In this document: positions 42,790 through 54,424 of the stretch, piece by piece
How the letters are laid out: every line of letters begins with the position of its first letter
Position numbering within the stretch: the stretch's first letter is position 1
DNA from: Gracilariopsis chorda
Lineage: Eukaryota > Rhodophyta > Florideophyceae > Gracilariales > Gracilariaceae
Reading direction: 5' to 3'
Assembly: GCA_003194525.1 (NCBI GenBank)
Contig: NBIV01000180.1
Coordinates: forward strand, 62,001-126,000
DNA: 64,000 nt
Notes under the pieces: model-generated
The model's database searches: none
The model's input: only the letters and a program-made list of their open reading frames with translations
Told to the model about the DNA's origin: nothing
Position numbers and translations under genes: made by a program

Positions 42790-45700
42790 TGTCCTGAGGA
42801 AGGATAACTACAAGGTACAAGTAACCTTGGGACGACAGGCCAATACCACAAGGACGTTTACGGCCGTATTAAATACTGGAGCAGGCCCCAATCTGGTACA
42901 TCCGAAGGTCTTACCATTGGGCTGGGAAAGGATGATACAGGAAAAGAAGTCACCGAAGGTAACGGACGCATCACGTCGGCCGATGGACATTCGCGGAATA
43001 CTTCCGCTTTACGTCCAATTGGGTCTCCTGAAGGTTAAGACTTGGTTTCTTGTATGTCCCAACCTGGGAGCAGAAGGGATCCTAGGGACGAGCTTTATTG
43101 ATAGATATGTAAAGGCAATCTATCCTGGCCAAAGAGGGTCGCTTTCTATCGAGGACCACCATTGGCGATTGTCGGCTCGCGCCATGGACCCGAGGCCGCC
43201 CCAGCTAAAGTCAAGTTTCCCACGAGGACCGTGTCCAACAAGGTCAGATTGGCAAAAGCGATATTCATACCGCCTATGACCCAGGTAGCCGCTGCAGCGG
43301 TATGCGAGTCCTCAGGTCTGGTTTTGTTGCAAAACCATCCCAAGTTGGTAACGAAACACCTTTCTCTCATGGCCAATGGAGTAATGAATGTGGTACCCGA
43401 CCGGCCCTTTGCGGTCACGATGAGCAACTTCCGGGACAAGCCTACAAGGCTACCCAAGGGTGCAGTAGTGGGGGTATCTATGCCTGCTCCAGTGGCCATT
43501 ATGGAGATTGATGCAGAGAAGTTGCTTCCTGGGGGTGAACCACCGGCAAATTGGGAAAACGACGTCAACCTTGGCGATGACTTTGAACCACATAGGAAGC
43601 AGTTGATTGATCTCCTCAACGACTTTGCTGGAGTGGAAAGCTGTGCGAGATCGATGCCACAAGGCATCGAATTGACCTTAAGGACGGGGCCACACCCCAA
43701 TATCAGCATCCATATCGGACTGGCTTAAAAGGACGAGAGGTGGTAGCCAAGGAAGTTGAGAAAATGAAGTCCGCTGGGGTCATTGAGCGTGCACCATCCA
43801 CTGAGGCCGAATGGGCTAGCCCTTTTGTCCTAGAGGACAAGAAGGACGGGACCGTACGATTTTGTATTGATTACCGCAAACTAAATGCGGTGACCAAGAG
43901 GGATACTTACCCTATCCCCCGTATGGACGACTGCTTAGATTCCCTTGGGGACGCGCAAATTTTCATCACGTTGGATGCCAATTGTGGGTATTGGCAGGTT
44001 CCCACGGACGACAAGTCGAAGTCGCTGACTACCTTCACGACCCACTAGGGATCATTTCGATTTACACGGATGCCCTTTGGTCTTATGAATGCGCCAGCTA
44101 CTTTCCAGCGGGCCATGGACACCATTTTGTCCAGGGTCAAATGGAAGTTCGCCTTGGTCTACCTGGATGATGTGATCATCTTTTCCAGGTCCATTAGGGA
44201 GCACTTCGCACATGTGAAGGCAGTCCTTAGGTTACTCCAGCAGGCTGGTGTCACACTGAAATTGAAGAAGTGTTTCTTCTTCCAGCCCTTCGTGGACTAC
44301 CTCGACCATGTGGTCCTGCCGGGTAAACTCCAAGTGGCCCAAGTTACAACAAAGGCCATACGGGAAGCACGACCCCCTAGGAACCATACGGAATTGCGCT
44401 CCTTCCTTGGAATTTGTAATGTTTACCGTAGGTGTGTCCCAGGGCTCGCGAAAATTGCAGCACCTCTCAATGAGATGCTGAAGAAAGGGAGCCCTTCGGA
44501 ATTTGACGACCTCACGGAAGAGCAGTATGAGGCCTACCAGAACCTCTAGGACCATTTGGTTAATCTGCGGGTCTTGGCGCTAACCAAGGCCAATAAACCG
44601 TATATCCTAGATACGGACGCATCTGCGACCCAAGTGGGCTGTGCCCTTCTACAAGAGCAAGAACCCCCTAAGGATTATCGGCCAATTGGCTACTGGAGTA
44701 GATCCCTGACCAAGGCCGAAAGGAACTATAGCACCACGGAAAAGGAATGATGGCCATCGTTTGGTCAGTGCTCCATCTTCGGCCTTATTTGGAAGGAACT
44801 CGCTTTACCATTAGGACAGACCACCACTCCCTCCGCTGGCTACTGAACATGACGGACGCATCCTCCCGTCTGGCCCGATGGAGATTGCGCCTGGCCGAAT
44901 TCCATTACGAAGTGACCTATAGGCCAAGGCTGAAACATCAGGCCGCAGATGCTCTGTCACGCATCCTGACCGATGGTACGGACCAAACTCCCCTGGACGA
45001 TGAGATTCCCACCATCTGGGACGGACCACAGTATACTGATGACGAGGGAGAGGAACCACCGGTGGTTGAGGTGAGAATGGCCGAATGGACGGACGGACAC
45101 GGCGCAGCGATCTTATGCGCCGTGGACTGGGAAGATCCACCGTTGGATATCCATATGGCCCAGTCAGAAAGCGCGGATCTTACGCCAATACCCCTCGAGG
45201 AATTCCTTCAGGCCCAGAAAATGGACGAATACTGCGCCCAGATGGGAGAGAAAGTAGGGACCCCTGGGTCGCTGTTTGATTATGACCGCCGAGGCATATT
45301 ATGTCGCAGGTCACCATTGGACGGGGTGATACAGCGGGTAGTGCCTAAGGCCTTACGGGCACGCCTTCTTTACGTCGCGCACTATCCAAGGTTGGCTGGC
45401 AATCCCGGAGGGACTAAGATGTATCAGACCATGAGAAGATACTTCTAATGGCCCCTGGTGGCCAATGACATAATGGAGACCGCAAAGACTTGTGCAGCAT
45501 GCGCAAAGATCCGAGGGACAAGAGCGGTAAATCAAGGGAAACTGAAGTTATTCCCAGCGGCCGGCCCTTTGGAGTTCATTGCTATGGATATCCTAGGGCC
45601 ATTTCCGAAGTCGACCCACGGCAACCGATTTATATTGGTTATTACCGATCGGTTTACCAAGTTGACCCGAGCAATTCCGCTCAAATCAACAACCGCCACG

Positions 45701-46956
45701 GACGTCGCCATGGCTTTCCTTGTCCATTGGATTTATCCCTATGGACTGCCACTCTATCTCCTTACGGACAATGGCTCCCAGTTTATCTCCAAATTCTTTG
45801 AGCATGTGTGCTCGGCCTTAGGTCTAAAACATCTCCTCACCACTGCGTACCATCCTCAGACCAATAGCCGAGCCGAAAGGTTTAACCGAACTCTGGCCAT
45901 GAGGCTAATTCACTACGTTTCCGAGCACCAATTGGACTGGGATGACTATGTCCACCCACTGGTCCATGCATATAATAATCAAGTGCATAATTCCACTGGT
46001 ACACTTCCATTTGACCTCACCCTCGTACGGGCCTCTGCGCCTTACATGGTTGACCTACAGGACTTAGGAGCACCTCAGGACATAACGGAGGAAATGAATC
46101 CCGCCCAGGCCAAACGGTATTCGCGGAAGCGAATTGATTCTATCTTGAGAGCCGCACAGACCACGTTGGACAAAGCGCAAGCGCGCTATGAGGCCGATTT
46201 TGATCGGTCCGTTTGGTTTAAACCGCAGGTGGCCGTGGGAGATTACGTCCACTTGGACAGACCACCGAAGGAAAAGCCCGAGGACGAGGACATCACCAAG
46301 AAGCTGTTGCCAAAGTCCACTGGGCCCTTCAAGGCACTTAAGTCCCTTGGGCACACGGTTACTATCGACCGAGATGGGCTCCAGGACACAGTCACAATGG
46401 ACCGAGTCTCTCTGGCGCCACGCCCACGTTCAACTGAACCATTGGACTCGTGCGTTTTCCCTTCGTCCCAAACCCCACCCTCCATCCCTACGAAACCACG
46501 GGTCAATGACCCTACAGGCCCTCAGGAACCGCAGGTCTCTACGGATCCAGAAGGCCCTTCCCCCGATGTCCACGGTCCCCTGGATGATAGGGTACTCCCG
46601 GAAGAAATACCCGACACTTTGGAAACCCCCGACGCTGTTCCTTCGGACGCTGACGGGTACGGTCCCCTCGACCAGATGGACCTACCGGAGGACGCCGGAA
46701 TGAACGACCAACGGGAGTATGTCGTCGACCGCATCGTCTCCGCTGGGCTCACCGACGATGGCGAAGTGCGCTACAAAGTCCGTTGGTAAGGCTATGAGCC
46801 CAAGGACGATACTTGGCTTCCGAGGTCAGACATCCCGGATAATTTTGTAGCCCGCTATTGGTCAAAAACAGGCCACACGGAGCGTGACCTTAAAGAGGGG
46901 GGTATACCTGGCCACCAATTTGCGCCAGCAGGGGCCCAATCCGCCTCCACCCAATA
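42790..46956 (+). pseudogene. E2 pol: protease, RT, RNase H, integrase, chromodomain
   Basis: The protease active site reads 'VLNTGAGPNLV', with Asn (codon 42872-42874) where retropepsins need Asp. RT has 'WASPFVLEDKKDGTVRFCIDYRKLN' and an intact YLDD box at 44160-44171. RNase H contains 'YILDTDASATQVGCALLQ' and ends 'QAADALSRI'. Integrase has the H-H-C-C finger ('CAACAKIRG'), then Asp in 'AMDILGPF', Asp in 'LLTDNGSQFIS' and Glu in 'SRAERFNRTL'. The C-terminal chromodomain 'YVVDRIVS...RYKVRW' is cut by TAA at 46787 where Lys of 'WKGY' is expected. Other stops are at 44046, 44547 and 45446, with frame changes near 43200, 43730 and 44750. Confidence 0.92.
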
Positions 46957-47312
46957 GGAACACTGCTTTTGGCCACGGCGCCCACGGAACCGCCTCCCAT
47001 GCCGCCCCGATCGCTGGTCGCGCGCCAGTTCTTCCAAAGGTTTACCGCTACAATGACCAACTTGGACGCCACATAACTCCGAAGTCCCTGGGTCATCAAG
47101 GCCGAAAACCTCAGGAACGAAGCGCGGACGGCTCACCTATACGGAGAGTGCACCAAAACCCCAGGTACTTGTTTCAAAACCGACCTAGTGGTATTCAAGG
47201 GTAGAGATGAAGACCAATGGCGCGCGACAGAAAAGACGCACACCTTGACGCTAGAAGGGCCAAAAAGGGAACCATAGTGTTTACTGAGGACTACTGGCCA
47301 TAAGGACGACCA

Positions 47313-49367
47313 CTAGGACGACGCAGCTGGTTGAGAAGGGGACCCCATGCGGGCGCACTTGCGAGCCAGACTCCGGGCGGAAGAGGATGACGCACCACCA
47401 GCGGACTCCGTCTCCGAAAGGTTAGGACCGAAGCGGTTATCAAGGTCTGTCGCGACACGCTCGGACAACACCTTAGAGTTCTCCTCCGGGATGGTCGCTA
47501 AGGCGTCTTTGGCCTCTTGGTTACGCTGAACCAGCGAGTGATACCGCGAAGCCTGGCGAGCCAAGGATTGGGCGGAACGAAGAGCCTCTACGATACCAGT
47601 GGGTTCAAGAATACCAACGGACGTGCATACCTTCTTCAGGTCATCGAAGGCCATCGTAATGACCTCTGGAATAACCGGCACGGGAGGCGGAGGAGTGACC
47701 ATAGGGGCAGAAACCGCCATGGACGTAGGAGGTGGGGAAGCCAAGGGACCGATGGACGCCTCTGGGGGCTCTTCCACGGCAACCTCATGCGCTGGCACGA
47801 AAGATGGCGCTACTGATGGGACCGGTACAGGAACTACCGCCTGCTCCCGGACTGGAGGACGAAGAAAATCTTCGTGAAACCCAATGGCCTGAGGATAGTA
47901 ATCCGGCACGGACTGACGTGGCTCGCTCATGGGGACAGCCAGCAATGGTTTGGCCTGGTAGACGTTCCCGTCGTCATTGCCTAAAGGATGTCGTGGGATC
48001 GGAAAGAAGGTGTCGGTGTCGCAATCGTACCAAAGGAACCCGGGGGTCTGCACCCAGTCGACCTGAAGGATATAATCCAATAGGGCCTCGGCCTCTTCAC
48101 TGTCGTACTCCGTATCCCGGACAATGTTCTGCACTCCCAACACACGGATGAGCCGGATCAAGGGCCGCGGAAGGGGCACGAGTCGGCCTTCAGGACTGGG
48201 AAGAACCCGCTCGTTCCAGATACGGCAGTCGGTCTCTCGGACGTTAGCTTGGACCCCATAGCAGGCGGTATCCAGAAAGGCCATCAAACAGAACACGGCC
48301 CATTCGGCAAAAAGAACCTGCCAAGTCAGCCAGGGGAGACGTTTAGTGAAGTCCCCATGGAGCTGATAGGTGTGGTAGGCCACCACGGGCGGAGTAGGGA
48401 CCAGAAGGAGATTGGAAACGTGCCAGATGGCAGCCTCAGGTCCGGCGCTAAGTGACGGTAGCATGAGATATAGAGAAGGCCTGCGGGACGGAGGCATATC
48501 GTGAAATTCCACTTGGTGCCAACAGAAGAAGTACTTGAGATTGGTGCGAATACGACCATTGGGTTCGATCATATCATTCCAATAGGTCCCGTTCGATAAC
48601 CAGTACAAGCAGTCGTATGGAGGTCTGAAGCAGACTAACCCCAGGAGGCTATGACTAGGGGGAGGAAAGGGGGCCTTAGGGTCACCATGCATGGAATACA
48701 AGTCTTTCAGGAGCTTGTTTACTCTCCATTGGTAATCATACCCCTCGCCGCAGCGGACGAACGGCATATCCATGGGACCAGAGTGTGGCAACGCGCGACC
48801 GAACGGGCATCAGCAGGAAGGTGGAGCCAACGGTTGTACCATGAGTCCTCTTGGGAGTTCTTCTTCGCACGGGCATAGTTAGGCATCGCAGCGAACCGCC
48901 GGGCGTCCAAGTATTGATCGGCCTACCGCACGAACTGGGCGGCCGAACTGGGTAGATGGGTACTCCTCACGGCCATAGTATTCCGACCCGAAGTGTGGTC
49001 GTACTTGTCCCCGGTGTGGACATATGCGCTGCTGGGGACGGGAGCCATGTTGATTGAGTCTACAGTTATTGACACCCGAGGGATACGCTCGAAGCCGTCA
49101 TAGTCCAAGAGGTAGCCATGGGAGCCCTTATGTGCCCCCGAGGACATGGCGTAAACGCGATCGACTGCCGGCACAGCGGACACGGCGCCAGGGAAGACCA
49201 ACGGTCAGGAATCTGAAAAGCCAAGGGAATGCACCGCGGGCTACCGAAGGGGCGGGTATGGTGGATGCACCAAGGCGGTATGCGCAGAAAAGAGCGACCA
49301 GAAGGATGAGGTAATCGAGAGGGAGGTATGGGCGCCCGCGCCAGGGGTTAGTGAAATACAGGAGCAC
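47313..49367 (-). CDS. Antisense coding region of E2, unknown function
   Basis: A 492-codon open frame (48791-47313) runs opposite to gag and pol. Its first ATG is at about 48773. Upstream the reading can be extended through a second frame (49201-48719, one TAG at 48923) and a third from the ATG at 49367. The combined product would be about 680 residues. The N-terminus has a hydrophobic span ('LDYLILLVALFCAYRL'). A middle part is rich in Trp, Tyr and Pro, with another hydrophobic stretch ('WQVLFAEWAVFCLMAFLDTA'). A Pro/Ala/Val-rich linker follows, then a helical, coiled-coil-like tail ending in Ser and Pro. It faces pol tail to tail and would be transcribed from the 3' LTR side. Known parallels are antisense extra genes in plant Tat-lineage elements and HTLV-type antisense genes. 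I recognise no protein family. Confidence 0.6.
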
Positions 49368-49673
49368 GAGCAGCGCCTCGCCGTTGGGACTCAGTAGTTA
49401 ATGAGGCCCCCTCGTAGGCGACCAATGGCATGGTAGCGGCCACGTGCCACTTGCCGAAAAAGCAGCCAAATGGACGCAAACCGGTACCGCCGCCGTACCT
49501 GCTGTGGAAGGGCCTACCAGCCATGTCAACCAGGAGGCGAGAGACATAGTTGGGAGAGAGGACGCGAGCACAACAACCCCATTGGGCAGGAGGAAAGAAC
49601 GCCAGTGGAAGAAAAGGATAGCTCACCGACGGGGAAGTTTCCGACGGGACGTCGGATCTTAAGGGGGGAGGTC

Positions 49674-50198
49674 TGCAGGAGAATGACCATTGGGCAGATG
49701 CAGTGGTGAGGTAACCATGGGGATGGGTTGGCAGAGGTCAGAACATTGCTGGCCGAAATATTCCACGTGGCCAAGCTGAGTGCCTATGCAGGAGATACGA
49801 GGGGACAGTGCGAGTGCCAAGGCACTGTGGCCATAGGTTTTTTTATGTAGCTAATTTATTTAATTTGTTAGGATAGTGTCCGGAGGTCAGAGCGCCTCGC
49901 CAGCCATATAGGCTGGCTCGAGTGCTGCCAATCTCTGAAGTGTAAAGACAAGCACCCTCACCGTCTTCTTGCCGCCACATGCAGCCAGTAGGACTCCAAA
50001 GGCCTCCAAGCCATCGCTACCATTCTCCCGACCTGTAGGGACTTGAGATAGCGCCCGCCCATTGCGCCTCGTTGCCAGTTGGTGCCCGCGTCATTAGTAG
50101 ACCCAGTGGATTGTCACCCCAGTGGCTGGATCTCTGCCACTACTACCCCCTAGTAGACTACTAACCCAGTTGGCCAAAGGACGTAGTATTCTACTACA
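49674..50198 (+). repeat. E2 3' LTR
   Basis: 525 bp, begins TGCAGGAGAATGA directly after a purine tract, ends TACTACA, and is followed by the AAAGG duplication. Confidence 0.93.
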
Positions 50199-51623
50199 AA
50201 AGGCTGTTAAAGCCTGAAGTGCGGCGCGAAACTGCATGGTATAGCGTTGTGTTACTTGGACAGTTGCAAAAAAGCTTCCGGAAGCGTTCACGCCAAGCGA
50301 TGTAACGCGCAGCGGCTGTGAGCCGGCAACAAGCCGAGCCTTCAGAACGTGTCCAGCGACTGATATAAGTCGCTGCTCATAGTCAGTGCCGGGGTTTTCC
50401 ATAGCGTGCCAGGGCATACGTAGGAGAACGTCGTAACAACGATCTACAACCAATCAGGTCCCCGTAAATCGGTAGTTGCCGATTTGAAGGGTCCCACTGG
50501 CAAGTTCGGTGGCGATTTACTTTGAACCACGCCTAGAGTGATTCACTTCCATCAAAATAGGAGAAAATTGGATGGAATCTCTGTACAGTTACGCAAAGCT
50601 ATGAAGCATATCATTATATGTACAGCCATCGTCTTTCAAAATAGAAACCAGGATGGAATTAAACGTTCCGTCCATCACAAAAAGCGGAACACAAGGAGCA
50701 CTAGTGAGACTGCTTCATAGCTGCTCAGAAAACAGCACGAGTAAAACAAGAAGTCCTTCTGACGTGCTTTGTTTTGGATGTGAAAGACGTTTTAGTTTTC
50801 CAAGCTATCAGACTCTACGTTTTTGGCTTCGACCAGGGCAGTAACAACGTTAGCAATTGCGGCAGAATAGTCCGTATTTCTTTGAAGATGCTTGTAGAGC
50901 CAACATCCAGGCTTTTGACATGTAAAGCAGACATCAGATATCATTCTTAATTTTTCAGGGCGTTGCTTAGAGCGCAAACTTTGGCGTTAGTCAGTGTTGC
51001 TGATGTCCATAGGTTCGAGATTGTCATTGCCGGAAGATCCACCAGACGTATTGCTGCTGGATGAATTACCAAGACTGAGAACATCAAAGGCTGCTTCAAT
51101 GCGCATGGCAATTTTTTTAGCTTCTTCAATGTCAAAGCAGTTTGCCTTACGAACTTGAAATTGAATTGTGGGTTTCAACCCACTTACAAACTTGTCCCAT
51201 ATCTCACTTGAGCTCATATACGGAAAGTTTGACACTATGTTTCGAAAGCGAGAAAGAAAGTCCGCAACACTTCCTGTTTGTTTGCAGGATCGTAGAGTGT
51301 CACGTGCACGTCATTCACGGTCTTCTGGAACAAATTTACGTCCGATAGCTCCAGTAAACTCTTTCCACGTCTGAGGCACAGCGTTTTGCCTTCAAAACCG
51401 TGTACCACCAAATTGCGGCCGTGCCTGTGAGCAAAGTAGTCGCAAAGGAGATTCGATTCTTGTCACTCAGTGTCACATTAGCGTTGGAGAGCTGAATGAG
51501 CTTGAAATACTGGTCTACTTTGTACAGCCAAGTGTTGAAAATCAGAAAATCACGATTTCCACTGAACACCTCCGGCTTATTTGGCTTTAGATTGATCGAC
51601 CTAGAATTGTTAGCAGCTGCCAA
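50199..51623 (-). pseudogene. E3 gag and start of protease
   Basis: Read leftward from the ATG at 51623: 'MAAANNSRSINLKPNKPEVFSG' type opening, 'FNTWLYKVDQYF', 'FATTLLTGTAAIWWY' and 'IWDKFVSGLKPTIQFQVR' form a typical gypsy gag core. A single knuckle-like 'CFTCQKPGCWLYKH' lies at about 50920. The stretch 50453-50204 encodes the protease end, 'DVLLRMPWHAMENPGTDYEQR' in type, and is then broken by the E2 insertion after 'LQALTAF'. The frames contain stops and shifts. Confidence 0.85.
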
Positions 51624-51652
51624 AATGAAGAATATACAGCGATTGCTACCAG

Positions 51653-51853
51653 TTCAACAAGGGATGTGGATTGATGGCAACTGGGTCGATGCCCCTTTTA
51701 CCGAGTCTCTTCTGCTCTGCAGTGGGCTCATTTATACGCCCTCATACCTACCTCTTTGCGCCCGTTGGCGCACGACCGACACAGTCCTCATTACGCGACC
51801 GTTTCCGTCGCTGTGTCAGCGCCCATTTACGACATTCAAAGTGCTCTGCTGCG
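51653..51853 (-). repeat. E3 5' LTR (right end)
   Basis: 201 bp, direct repeat of 36594-36794, bordered on the right by the GTTCT target duplication (51854-51858). Confidence 0.9.
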
Positions 51854-52570
51854 GTTCTCACATTACTTGGGCGGAAGAGACACCATACGCTACAGAGGTT
51901 ACATATGTCAGAAATCCGGCTATCTTCCATTCAAATTAGCCATTTGAACATAATGTATTTAGCGGTCCTAACTTGGAAACTGCCTGCACTTGTAGTGGTA
52001 CTGAACGACTGAGCACCGAGATTAACCGGGACACCAGAGATGAGTTCTACCCTTCCATCTGCTAGTTAGTAATGGGCGCAGTTCTAGTTTATGGCGGCCA
52101 TGAAGATACCTACAACCTCTCTCTCTCTTTTACGGTCTCCGTTGGAGACCCAACCGCAGATCCGTTTCGCTTCTCTTGCGAGAAGACAGGCACACCACGT
52201 GAAGGCGGATCGCTTGTGCCCTAAACCACAAAAATACCTCAAAAACAATCGGGAAGCACCTAGCGCGATGTGCGACAAAATCGACCTCTGGTAGAGCGCG
52301 ATTAAACTGCTGTTCTGTGTCGTCGTCGTCTGTGGACATTTCCGTACTCATCTCCGTGCTCATCTACATATCAATATTCAAGAATGAGCTCTTCTATCAA
52401 TATATACAAAAGACATTCACGGTGTATCTCTGGCTCGTAAGGCACGGCTTTTCTTGTCCCTTGTTGGAAACCCAGCCCTGAGAAGTAACTACCTCTCAAC
52501 AGAACCAATGAATCTCCTCCTCTGGCTACCAGGCATCAACGAGAGTGTTGATGTGGTAAGACAGAATTAG
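51854..52570. other. Spacer right of E3, before the EHD gene 3' end
   Basis: A reverse-strand frame from the ATG at 52363 begins with a 'MSTEMSTEMST' repeat and an Asp run and has 77 codons. It could be the start of a gene that E3 interrupted, but I recognise no family and found no continuation left of E3. Nothing else is supported. Confidence 0.35.
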
Positions 52571-54424
52571 TTATCTCTTCCCAGGTGGAATGAGCGATAC
52601 TGGCAGCGTCTCGGGTACAGCAGAAATTCCTTCAGCCCTTCCTTTCTTGATCAATGTCATCGCAACGGCAAATTCTTCAGCATCAAGCAGCCCGTCCATG
52701 TCAATATCTGCCAAGTCCCATACCTTCTTCAATGTAGTGGGCGGTAACCCACTCTCGAGCATAAGGTTACGAACAGCAGAACCAGGGAGTGCTGGTGGAA
52801 CACCAGTTGGCCCTAGTGATTGGAAGACTCGATCCCATTTCGCTTTTGCCGCTGTCGTCACTGCCCATTTCACATCGCTATCATTACTTGGATTCTGCTG
52901 TGGATCGCCAAAGGGATTTCCTCCATCCCGCTCATCATCCTTGTCTGCTTGTGCCGCCCTTCCAGTTTCCTCAGCAGTAATCCCTATGGCCAGCATAAGT
53001 TTCGGGATATCTCTGGAGAGAGCACCTTCCGTCACATCTAACAGCCTCTTGGACAAGTTTGGAAACTCCGACAAGTCAAACGCCTCTAGACCACTGCGAA
53101 ACTTTTCTGCAGATGGAAAATCGCCGAGCGCAAGACCATGCGCTTTTTGAACTTTCACGTATTCATCCTTGAGCCTCAAAGCGAGACGTTCTTGCTTTTT
53201 CTTGTGGCCCCACAAATATGGCATACTTGCGCGCAAGTGATTTACTAGCAACGCATGGACTCGAGCGAGTCGGGCACGCTTAACGAGCTCATTGATTTTG
53301 CGAACGGCGGAGTGCTGCGGCAGGTTTCGAAGATCGTTGAGCAAGTCTGCCTCTTCGTTCTTAAACAGTTCATCATTGGCAGCACCAAGAGGATTTACAG
53401 GTTTGTCCCAAAAAGATCCTATGTACACACGCAAGACTTCCGGAGAGCGTATGACCTTTCCCAGTGACCACATCAGTGCACCATAAACGCGCATTAATTG
53501 CTGTGGGTCAACCATATCAGCCTTGTTGAGCACGATACGAATTTTATCATCATGCGCTTTGAGACATTCAATGACTCGCTTTAGTTCATCCGAAATGTCG
53601 AGCTTGTTACCATCGAAGAGTAAGAGAATTCTGTCGGCGCGTTCCGCAAACCATTCGACGACATGTTCAAATGAATAACCTCTCTCAACCCGTTGTTTTT
53701 CACCACTTAGAATCCCCGGTGTGTCTACAAAACTGATGTTGTCAAGTATCGGAGCGGCGAGTTCCGCGACTTCGAAGCGACTCAAAAAGCTGATACCAAA
53801 CCGCGATAAAGATGTGAACGGGCGATCCACATCAACTGCAGCGGCATTCCCTGGTATTACACCGTCTGCCTGTCCAGGTCTCCCCGCCATAACAGCGAGG
53901 AACCTATCTGTAGTAGGCTCAGGCCCAATACGAGAGCCCGGAAAATCTCGCTGTAGCATGTAACGAATAAAAGAGGTCTTCCCGACGGAGTAGCCGCCAA
54001 CAAGCAGCACAAACGGCCGTGCGTCGAAATCGCCATCGGTAAGTTCAGAAGCGTAGAACTCAGAAAACTTGTATGCTTGCTCCAGAGGACGGACCTTCGC
54101 TTTGTAGATTCTCTTAAGCGTGTTCATGGCATCTGCATGGGCCTCCCGTTGTTGCAAGACGGAGGGGTCCGTGAATGAGGTAGCCACTGAAACATTAGAG
54201 GGTCCATTGGCGGGGGAAAAGTTTCCGAGCAGCTTTGAACGACGATCGACGGCGTATAAACAGACATCGCAAACTCGGACGGGATCTCGGTGGCCTTTTT
54301 CCGGAACTGGACGCTTCCCAGAGGAGCACGAATGGCAGAAGGAATCACCGCAGGCTCGACATGTATGCTTTGATTTAGTGAAAGTGAAAAGGGCACTGCA
54401 ACCAGCGCAATGAGTCTGATCCAT
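52571..54424 (-). CDS. EHD-family membrane-remodelling ATPase with N-terminal FYVE-like finger
   Basis: From the ATG at 54424 it has 617 residues. Residues 6-55 form a FYVE-type double zinc site with eight Cys, including 'CAGC', 'CRACGDSFCHSC' and 'CDVC', though the usual basic 'RRHHC' reads 'SKHTC'. Then comes the EHD dynamin-like domain: P-loop 'GGYSVGKTS' at 143-151, 'DTPG' in 'SFVDTPGILSG', and 'NKAD'. The EHD C-terminal helical part follows ('LLNDLRNLPQHSAVRKINELVKRAR' region). The last 90 residues are an EH domain with 'VWDLADIDMDGLLDAEEFAVAM', a calcium-loop-like EF hand. EHD proteins bind ATP, coat endosomal tubules and recruit NPF-motif partners. The C-terminal EH domain matches the animal order. 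The finger suggests binding to endosomal PI3P. It is a single exon. Confidence 0.93.
   Translation of the reverse strand: MDQTHCAGCSALFTFTKSKHTCRACGDSFCHSCSSGKRPVPEKGHRDPVRVCDVCLYAVDRRSKLLGNFSPANGPSNVSVATSFTDPSVLQQREAHADAMNTLKRIYKAKVRPLEQAYKFSEFYASELTDGDFDARPFVLLVGGYSVGKTSFIRYMLQRDFPGSRIGPEPTTDRFLAVMAGRPGQADGVIPGNAAAVDVDRPFTSLSRFGISFLSRFEVAELAAPILDNISFVDTPGILSGEKQRVERGYSFEHVVEWFAERADRILLLFDGNKLDISDELKRVIECLKAHDDKIRIVLNKADMVDPQQLMRVYGALMWSLGKVIRSPEVLRVYIGSFWDKPVNPLGAANDELFKNEEADLLNDLRNLPQHSAVRKINELVKRARLARVHALLVNHLRASMPYLWGHKKKQERLALRLKDEYVKVQKAHGLALGDFPSAEKFRSGLEAFDLSEFPNLSKRLLDVTEGALSRDIPKLMLAIGITAEETGRAAQADKDDERDGGNPFGDPQQNPSNDSDVKWAVTTAAKAKWDRVFQSLGPTGVPPALPGSAVRNLMLESGLPPTTLKKVWDLADIDMDGLLDAEEFAVAMTLIKKGRAEGISAVPETLPVSLIPPGKR

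Larger units (their letters stand above)
39804..50198 (+). mobile_element. Element E2: rightward Ty3/gypsy chromovirus nested in E3
   Basis: LTRs of 526 and 525 bp, about 95% identical, both begin TG(T/C)AGGAGAATGA and end TACTACA. The flanks are AAAGG at 39799-39803 and 50199-50203. The order is LTR, gag (+), protease-RT-RNase H-integrase-chromodomain (+), a long antisense coding region (-), then a polypurine tract (AAGGGGGGAGG, about 49661-49671) and the 3' LTR. Total length is 10,395 bp. Removing E2 restores a continuous E3 protease frame. It is the youngest large insertion in the window, yet its coding region already has several stops. Confidence 0.95.
36594..51853 (-). mobile_element. 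Element E3: leftward Ty3/gypsy chromovirus, interrupted by E2
   Basis: Two 201-bp LTRs (36594-36794 and 51653-51853), about 91% identical, are flanked by GTTCT at 36589-36593 and 51854-51858. Read leftward, gag, protease, RT, RNase H, integrase and a C-terminal tail follow. Without the E2 insertion and its duplication E3 would be about 4.86 kb. Just inside the right LTR the reverse strand reads CTGGTAGCAATCGC, a candidate primer-binding site. A purine tract (AGGAGGACAATGG) lies next to the left LTR. Pol has stops and frame changes, and an integrase Asp is lost. Confidence 0.92.

Noticed and set aside
43146-43709. 187-codon antisense frame in E2 pol
   Set aside because: Mirror of the protease-RT linker coding on the forward strand; no independent support, unlike the frame at 47313-48791, which lies outside pol.
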